This document shows positions 15,597 through 19,033 of a stretch of 19,033 bases of DNA, in pieces (positions within the stretch are counted from its first letter, which is position 1; each line of letters starts with the position of its first letter). The DNA lies in NCBI RefSeq assembly GCF_900258515.1, contig NZ_LT984884.1, positions 31,370-50,402 of the forward strand. The letters run 5' to 3'. Made by a program: the position numbers and the translations under genes. The stretch comes from Lentibacillus sp. Marseille-P4043. GTDB lineage: Bacteria; Bacillota; Bacilli; Bacillales; Amphibacillaceae. The notes beneath the pieces are model-generated. The model was not told the origin of the DNA and made no database searches. It saw nothing but the letters and a program-made list of their open reading frames with translations.

Positions 15597-16121
15597 GTAA
15601 GTCAAATACATCTCATACCATTGATCAACAAACCCCGGAGAAAAAGGACCTTTTCGTTGCCTAATCCAGCTTAGTAAATATTCCAAATGTTGCCGTAATA
15701 TGTGATCGATAACGAGTGAATAATTCATTTGTTCTTTATGCTCAGCATACTCGTCCTCATCCAATATATCGAACGTCATATCAGGATACACCTTCACGTC
15801 TAAGTCATAGTCAATATATTTTAATGCCTCGTCTTCATATACAAATGGGGATCCAATATTGCAATAATAATAGATGCCATCATTACGAAGCATGCCGATT
15901 ATATTGAACCAGTACTTAGAATGAAAATAGCAAATGGCAGGTTCTCTTGTTACCCATGTTCGGCCATCACTCTCAATTACTTGTGTTTTATCATTCGCAA
16001 CGATCACGAGCGATTCCGTTCCTTTTAAAACGAGACTGTTTTCCCATACGCGATGTAATTGTCCGTTATGTTTATAGCTATGTATTTGAATTTTTGAACC
16101 TGTGTCGGGACCAGCCATCAT
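15591..16121 (-). CDS. ygaC: UPF0374/DUF402 nucleoside tri/diphosphatase family protein (YgaC)
   Basis: A 176-residue protein with a close resemblance to B. subtilis and S. aureus Yga[50 protein letters not shown] and LDEDEY are all family signatures. Members are described as metal-dependent nucleoside tri- and diphosphatases (Ntdp); the Asp/Glu-rich motifs fit metal binding. The start is placed at 16121, a few bases after GGAAGGGAAG, giving the family length; the second ATG at 16118 is an equal alternative. A longer in-frame reading to 16301 would add 60 basic residues, run through the SASP terminator and the promoter, and is rejected. A consensus sigma-A promoter lies upstream. Confidence 0.92.
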   Translation of the reverse strand: MMAGPDTGSKIQIHSYKHNGQLHRVWENSLVLKGTESLVIVANDKTQVIESDGRTWVTREPAICYFHSKYWFNIIGMLRNDGIYYYCNIGSPFVYEDEALKYIDYDLDVKVYPDMTFDILDEDEYAEHKEQMNYSLVIDHILRQHLEYLLSWIRQRKGPFSPGFVDQWYEMYLTYR

Positions 16122-16151
16122 ATCTTCCCTTCCTCTATGCTTCTTTTTTCT

Positions 16152-16180
16152 ATTATAACGTAACAAACTTAAAACGACAA
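16152..16180 (-). promoter_or_regulatory. sigma-A promoter of ygaC
   Basis: On the minus strand: -35 TTGTCG (16180-16175), exactly 17 bases, and a perfect -10 TATAAT (16157-16152). It starts directly after the terminator of the spore-protein gene, so ygaC is an independent vegetative transcript. Confidence 0.8.
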
Positions 16181-16210
16181 AAAGAGCTTCCTTAGCAGGA
16201 AACTCTTTTT
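16179..16210 (-). terminator. terminator of the gamma-type SASP gene
   Basis: AAAAAGAG-TTCCT pairs with AGGAA-CTCTTTTT with a 4-base loop TAGC and one C/A mismatch. A T-run lies on the 3' side of both strands. It begins 24 bases past the SASP stop codon; its minus-strand T-run overlaps the -35 box of ygaC by two bases. Confidence 0.9.
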
Positions 16211-16233
16211 GCAAAAATCGGGGTAGGTAAAAG

Positions 16234-16404
16234 TTATTTCTTATTTTGTTGAGATTTTTGATTTTGTTTTCTAACCTCTTGTGCGTTTGTTTCAGATGCA
16301 AATTCTGTACCGTATTGACCCTGGCCTTGTGCTGCTTGTTGGTTTTGTTGTTTTACTTTTTGCACGTTTGTACCAGAAGCTTGTTGGTTAGGTTTTTTAG
16401 CCAT
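16234..16404 (-). CDS. sspE: gamma-type small acid-soluble spore protein
   Basis: A 56-residue Gln/Lys/Asn-rich protein without Trp or Cys, made in the forespore and used as an amino-acid store during germination. It opens [20 protein letters not shown] and carries TEFASET (residues 33-39), the cleavage site of the germination protease GPR. B. subtilis SspE is longer and has two such repeats; this one has a single site. The start at 16404 follows GGAGGTGAT by five bases, an almost perfect ribosome site suited to very high expression. A sigma-G-like promoter lies upstream and a strong terminator downstream. Its presence marks the host as a spore former. Confidence 0.95.
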   Translation of the reverse strand: MAKKPNQQASGTNVQKVKQQNQQAAQGQGQYGTEFASETNAQEVRKQNQKSQQNKK

Positions 16405-16425
16405 CTATATCACCTCCGCACTACT

Positions 16426-16454
16426 TAACATCTCCACATAGCAAGAAGTTATCC
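16426..16454 (-). promoter_or_regulatory. candidate sigma-G promoter of the SASP gene
   Basis: On the minus strand: GGATA (16454-16450), a 17-base spacer, GATGTTA (16432-16426). This is near the sigma-G pattern (GHATR, then CATNNTA) with one mismatch in each box, and lies just ahead of the ribosome site. The gene's identity makes forespore control expected. Confidence 0.5.
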
Positions 16455-16510
16455 AAAAGAATTTATTGGTAAAATTAACCTCCCATCAAAATGCTGCAAG
16501 GAGCCAATTC

Positions 16511-17584
16511 CTAATCCGTTATATACTTCAACATCTTTTGGTGGGAGACGGGAAACGGATATAATGTTATGTCCTCTTGATCGACAAAACATATGCGCTC
16601 ATCAGTTGTTGCTTCCTGATCAGTTGTTGCTTGGTAAATTTCCAATTGCCAAATCAAATGGGAGAATACATGCTTTAATTTGCCTTTGTATTCTCCAATA
16701 TGAAGATCGATGCCATATCCTCCATGAATCCAATTTTCGATATGATCCATCCCAATCTCCCCAACTGGAACCATCGGGAATTGCCATAAATTGGCTAGCA
16801 ACCCGTTTTCTGACCTTTTCTCGATTATATATTGATTTTTATCATTTTTTATAAGCAAGGCGACATATGGTATTGTCTTTTGCTTCTTCCCTTTTGTTTT
16901 AATTGGTAACTCTTCTTCTAACCCTTCCGCAAATGCCTGGCAGTGCTCCCTTACCGGACAAAACAGGCAAGCTGGACTTTTCGGTGTACAAACAAGTGCT
17001 CCCAATTCCATAATGCCTTGATTAAATGACGAAGGATTATCAGTAGAAATGAGTTGACGAACATAGTCCTCAATAATTTTCTTTGTTTGAGGTTTGGCAA
17101 TATCCTCCTCCATTTTAAGAATCCTGGAAAATACGCGCATCACATTACCATCCACCGCAGGCTCAGGTTGATTATAAGCGATGGAAAGAATGGCACCACG
17201 TGTATAAGGGCCGACACCTTTTAAAGAACCTAATTCCGCTTTGTTTTCTGGGACTTTCCCACCATATTTAGCAACAACTTCTCCGACAGCGTTTTGTAAA
17301 TTACGTGCACGGGAATAATAACCTAGACCTTCCCACGTTTTTAATACATCCTGTTCATCAGCTTCAGCTAAATCTTGTGGCGTTGGATATTTTTCAATAA
17401 AACGGTGAAAATAAGGGATGACTGTATCAACTTTTGTTTGTTGAAGCATGATTTCCGATACCCAAATTTTATATGGATCCCGCGTTTTTCGCCAAGGAAG
17501 ATCACGTTTGTTCGTTTCATACCAATCGATTAAATCCTGTTGAAATGTGGAAATGTCGAAATTTCGTAACTTTTCATCTATCAA
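16511..17584 (-). CDS. mutY: A/G-specific adenine glycosylase MutY
   Basis: Removes adenine mispaired with 8-oxoguanine or guanine during base-excision repair. The 357-residue protein has catalytic E44 in SEIMLQQTKV, the helix-hairpin-helix LKGVGPYTRG (121-130), catalytic D145 in AVDGNVMR, and a [4Fe-4S] cluster motif C199-x6-C206-x2-C209-x5-C215. The C-terminal NUDIX-like 8-oxoG reader begins at about residue 240 (PYVALLIKND) and contains ENGLLANLWQFPM. The start codon is TTG (17584), with AAAGGATG ahead; no ATG fits the family N terminus, so the TTG is accepted. Divergent from yfhP, as in B. subtilis (yfhQ-yfhP). Confidence 0.97.
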   Translation of the reverse strand: MIDEKLRNFDISTFQQDLIDWYETNKRDLPWRKTRDPYKIWVSEIMLQQTKVDTVIPYFHRFIEKYPTPQDLAEADEQDVLKTWEGLGYYSRARNLQNAVGEVVAKYGGKVPENKAELGSLKGVGPYTRGAILSIAYNQPEPAVDGNVMRVFSRILKMEEDIAKPQTKKIIEDYVRQLISTDNPSSFNQGIMELGALVCTPKSPACLFCPVREHCQAFAEGLEEELPIKTKGKKQKTIPYVALLIKNDKNQYIIEKRSENGLLANLWQFPMVPVGEIGMDHIENWIHGGYGIDLHIGEYKGKLKHVFSHLIWQLEIYQATTDQEATTDERICFVDQEDITLYPFPVSHQKMLKYITD

Positions 17585-17753
17585 AATACTTCATCCTTTG
17601 TGGTACAATTATTGCGTAAAACATTGAAACGTCTACACGTTTTCGACAACTTTGTTCATAAAATACAATCCTATACAGCTAATAGTAGTGCTTGTATTAG
17701 CTATTTCATATTCTTTCTACATCCCAAGACAGTCCTAAGGAGGAACTAGTTCT

Positions 17754-18740
17754 ATGGATACTGGTACCCATATCGTGATGGGAATTGCACTTGGGGGAAT
17801 TGCAACACTTGACCCTGTAGTGCAGCAAGATCCTACGTTATTTCATGCCGTTTTCATTGGCACAATTGTAGGTTCCCATGCACCCGATTTTGACACCATT
17901 TTGAAAATGAAAAACAATGCTGTATATCTTCGTAACCATCGCGGTGCAACGCATTCGGTTCCAGCCATTTTAATGTGGGGCATTTTAATAGCCGGGATCA
18001 TTCATGCTTTTGTTCCGCAAACAAATTTATTTCATCTGTGGATATGGACATTTTTAGCTGTCTCCATCCATGTGCTTACCGATATTTTTAACGCCTATGG
18101 GACCCAAGCCTATCGCCCATTCACCAATCGATGGGTTGCACATGGGTTTATCAATACATTTGATCCATACATTTTTCTGTTGCACATCGCTGGAATTATA
18201 GCATGGATACTTGGCGCAAATCCAGGTTATACATGGTTAATTATTTATACAGTAATCTTTCTATATTATATTAAACGGTATCTCGATAAAAGAGAAATTG
18301 TAAGAAAGATAAATGATTCCTTTGCTGGCGTTGAACAAATTGCGACATCGCCAACAATTAAACAAAACATTTGGCGTGTAGCTATTACGACAACAGATAA
18401 ATTTTATGTTGGATCTGTTGAAAATGGTCATATTCAAATTGTGGATGAGTTCAATAAAATCCCATTACCAAATACAAAATTAATGAACCTTGCACAAGCC
18501 GATAAAAATGTTGCTGCCTTTTTATCTTTCTCACCCGTTTATCGCTGGGAAATAAATGCGTTTGACGATTTTACGGAGGTACGGTTTATTGATTTGCGTT
18601 ATCGGTCAAAAAATCATTACCCATTTGTCGCAGTTGTACACGTTGATGATAAATTCCGAGTCTTGAGTTCGTACACCGGTTGGATTTATTCTGAACAAAA
18701 ACTACAAAATAAACTTTTTATTGGCGATAATCCGGTTTAA
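17754..18740 (+). CDS. yfhP: membrane-bound metal-dependent hydrolase family protein YfhP
   Basis: A 328-residue protein of the YdjM/YfhP (DUF457-like) family. The N-terminal half has about five hydrophobic segments and the family's metal-type motifs: MDTGTHIVMG at the start, GSHAPDFDT, HRGATHS and HVLTDIFNAYGTQ. Substrate and reaction are unknown. The C-terminal half (about residues 195-328) is soluble. The start at 17754 follows AAGGAGG by about ten bases. It is divergent from mutY; the 169-base gap between them must contain both promoters, but I see no clean consensus. No clear terminator follows: an inverted repeat at 18772-18798 (TTCTCTT/AAGAGAA) lacks a T-run. Confidence 0.9.
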   Translation: MDTGTHIVMGIALGGIATLDPVVQQDPTLFHAVFIGTIVGSHAPDFDTILKMKNNAVYLRNHRGATHSVPAILMWGILIAGIIHAFVPQTNLFHLWIWTFLAVSIHVLTDIFNAYGTQAYRPFTNRWVAHGFINTFDPYIFLLHIAGIIAWILGANPGYTWLIIYTVIFLYYIKRYLDKREIVRKINDSFAGVEQIATSPTIKQNIWRVAITTTDKFYVGSVENGHIQIVDEFNKIPLPNTKLMNLAQADKNVAAFLSFSPVYRWEINAFDDFTEVRFIDLRYRSKNHYPFVAVVHVDDKFRVLSSYTGWIYSEQKLQNKLFIGDNPV

Positions 18741-18931
18741 AAGAAGGGGCTGACCTACTAGCAGTAACGGGTTCTCTTTAGGGGTGCAAACAAGAGAAAA
18801 ACATCTCAAATCACAGAAAAATTTACAACAAAAACATCAGGGCAATTCACAGTAGTATTAACTTCTAATATTTGTTGGTGATAGAAAATTTATTGAGAGA
18901 TTTCTGGTTCTGCTACAAATGGCCGCTCCAG

Positions 18932-19033
18932 AAAAACACTGCGCTTTCCGTGGGCGGCTGATGAGCCTCCTCGTGCTGTCGCACTGCGGGGTCTCACCTA
19001 GGCCTCTTCTCCCACAGGAGTCTCCGTGTTTTT
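18932..19033. repeat. Bacillaceae-type palindromic repeat at the right edge
   Basis: AAAAACAC (18932-18939) pairs with GTGTTTTT at the very end (19026-19033), and GTGGG (18950-18954) with CCCAC (19011-19015). The centre has GTGC-TGTC-GCAC and the characteristic strings GAGCCTCCTCG and GCGGGGTCTCA. I recognise this as a dispersed intergenic repeat common in Bacillus and relatives, distinct from the GGGACATGGGG family. It is about 60% GC, against an A/T-rich flank. It may extend beyond the window. The stretch from 18741 to 18931 holds no gene that I can see. Confidence 0.8.

Noticed and set aside
16122..16301. N-terminal extension of ygaC by 60 residues
   Set aside because: It would cross the ygaC promoter, the SASP terminator and part of the SASP gene. 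The shorter form has the family length and a ribosome site.

Overview
The window looks like a chromosomal segment from a low-GC, spore-forming member of the Bacillaceae. Four things support this: a 16S rRNA 5' end of Bacillus type, a gamma-type small acid-soluble spore protein, strong AGGAGG ribosome sites with A/T-rich spacers, and a gene order that I recognise from memory as the Bacillus subtilis block sspE - ygaC - ygaD - gsaB - bcp - perR - ygzB - ygxA - rrn, next to mutY - yfhP. The 16S fragment and the two families of palindromic intergenic repeats make me think of the Oceanobacillus/Virgibacillus side of the family. I cannot fix the genus from this sequence alone.

Layout, left to right. 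Bases 1-231 are the 5' end of a 16S rRNA gene on the minus strand, followed upstream by its leader (boxA) and two promoter-like boxes about 95 bp apart. Next is a structured 120-bp inverted repeat, then ygxA (minus), ygzB (plus) and perR (minus, with a near-perfect Per box). A minus-strand group follows: ATP:cobalamin adenosyltransferase, a 2-hydroxyacid dehydrogenase and a sugar-phosphate transferase homologue that has lost its catalytic Asp-Glu pair. After a palindromic repeat come bcp (peroxiredoxin) and a small potassium channel, both minus. A complete plus-strand Bce-type module (response regulator, intramembrane-sensing kinase, ABC ATPase, ABC permease) follows. A second, oppositely oriented copy of the same palindromic repeat separates bceB from gsaB. 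After gsaB and its terminator lies a ~690-bp array of 20-bp tandem repeats, closed by the terminator of the convergent ABC exporter gene ygaD. Then, all on the minus strand, come ygaC (nucleoside tri/diphosphatase family), the gamma-type SASP gene and mutY. The window ends with yfhP (plus) and a third, different palindromic repeat at the edge.

How the genes work together. perR and bcp form a peroxide-defence pair (sensor and peroxidase) and mutY repairs 8-oxoG mispairs, so oxidative-damage control is a theme of the conserved backbone. gsaB makes 5-aminolevulinate for tetrapyrroles. The ATR/dehydrogenase/transferase group and the channel plus Bce module appear to be insertions in the ancestral perR-bcp-gsaB block. 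The Bce module should sense and relieve attack by cell-wall peptide antibiotics.

The strongest candidates for something unusual are the 20-bp tandem array with its higher-order patterning, the transferase with the Asp-Glu to Asn-Lys change, and the paired inverted copies of the palindromic element around the bcp-channel-bce segment. I did not find a clear, wholly new multi-gene system.
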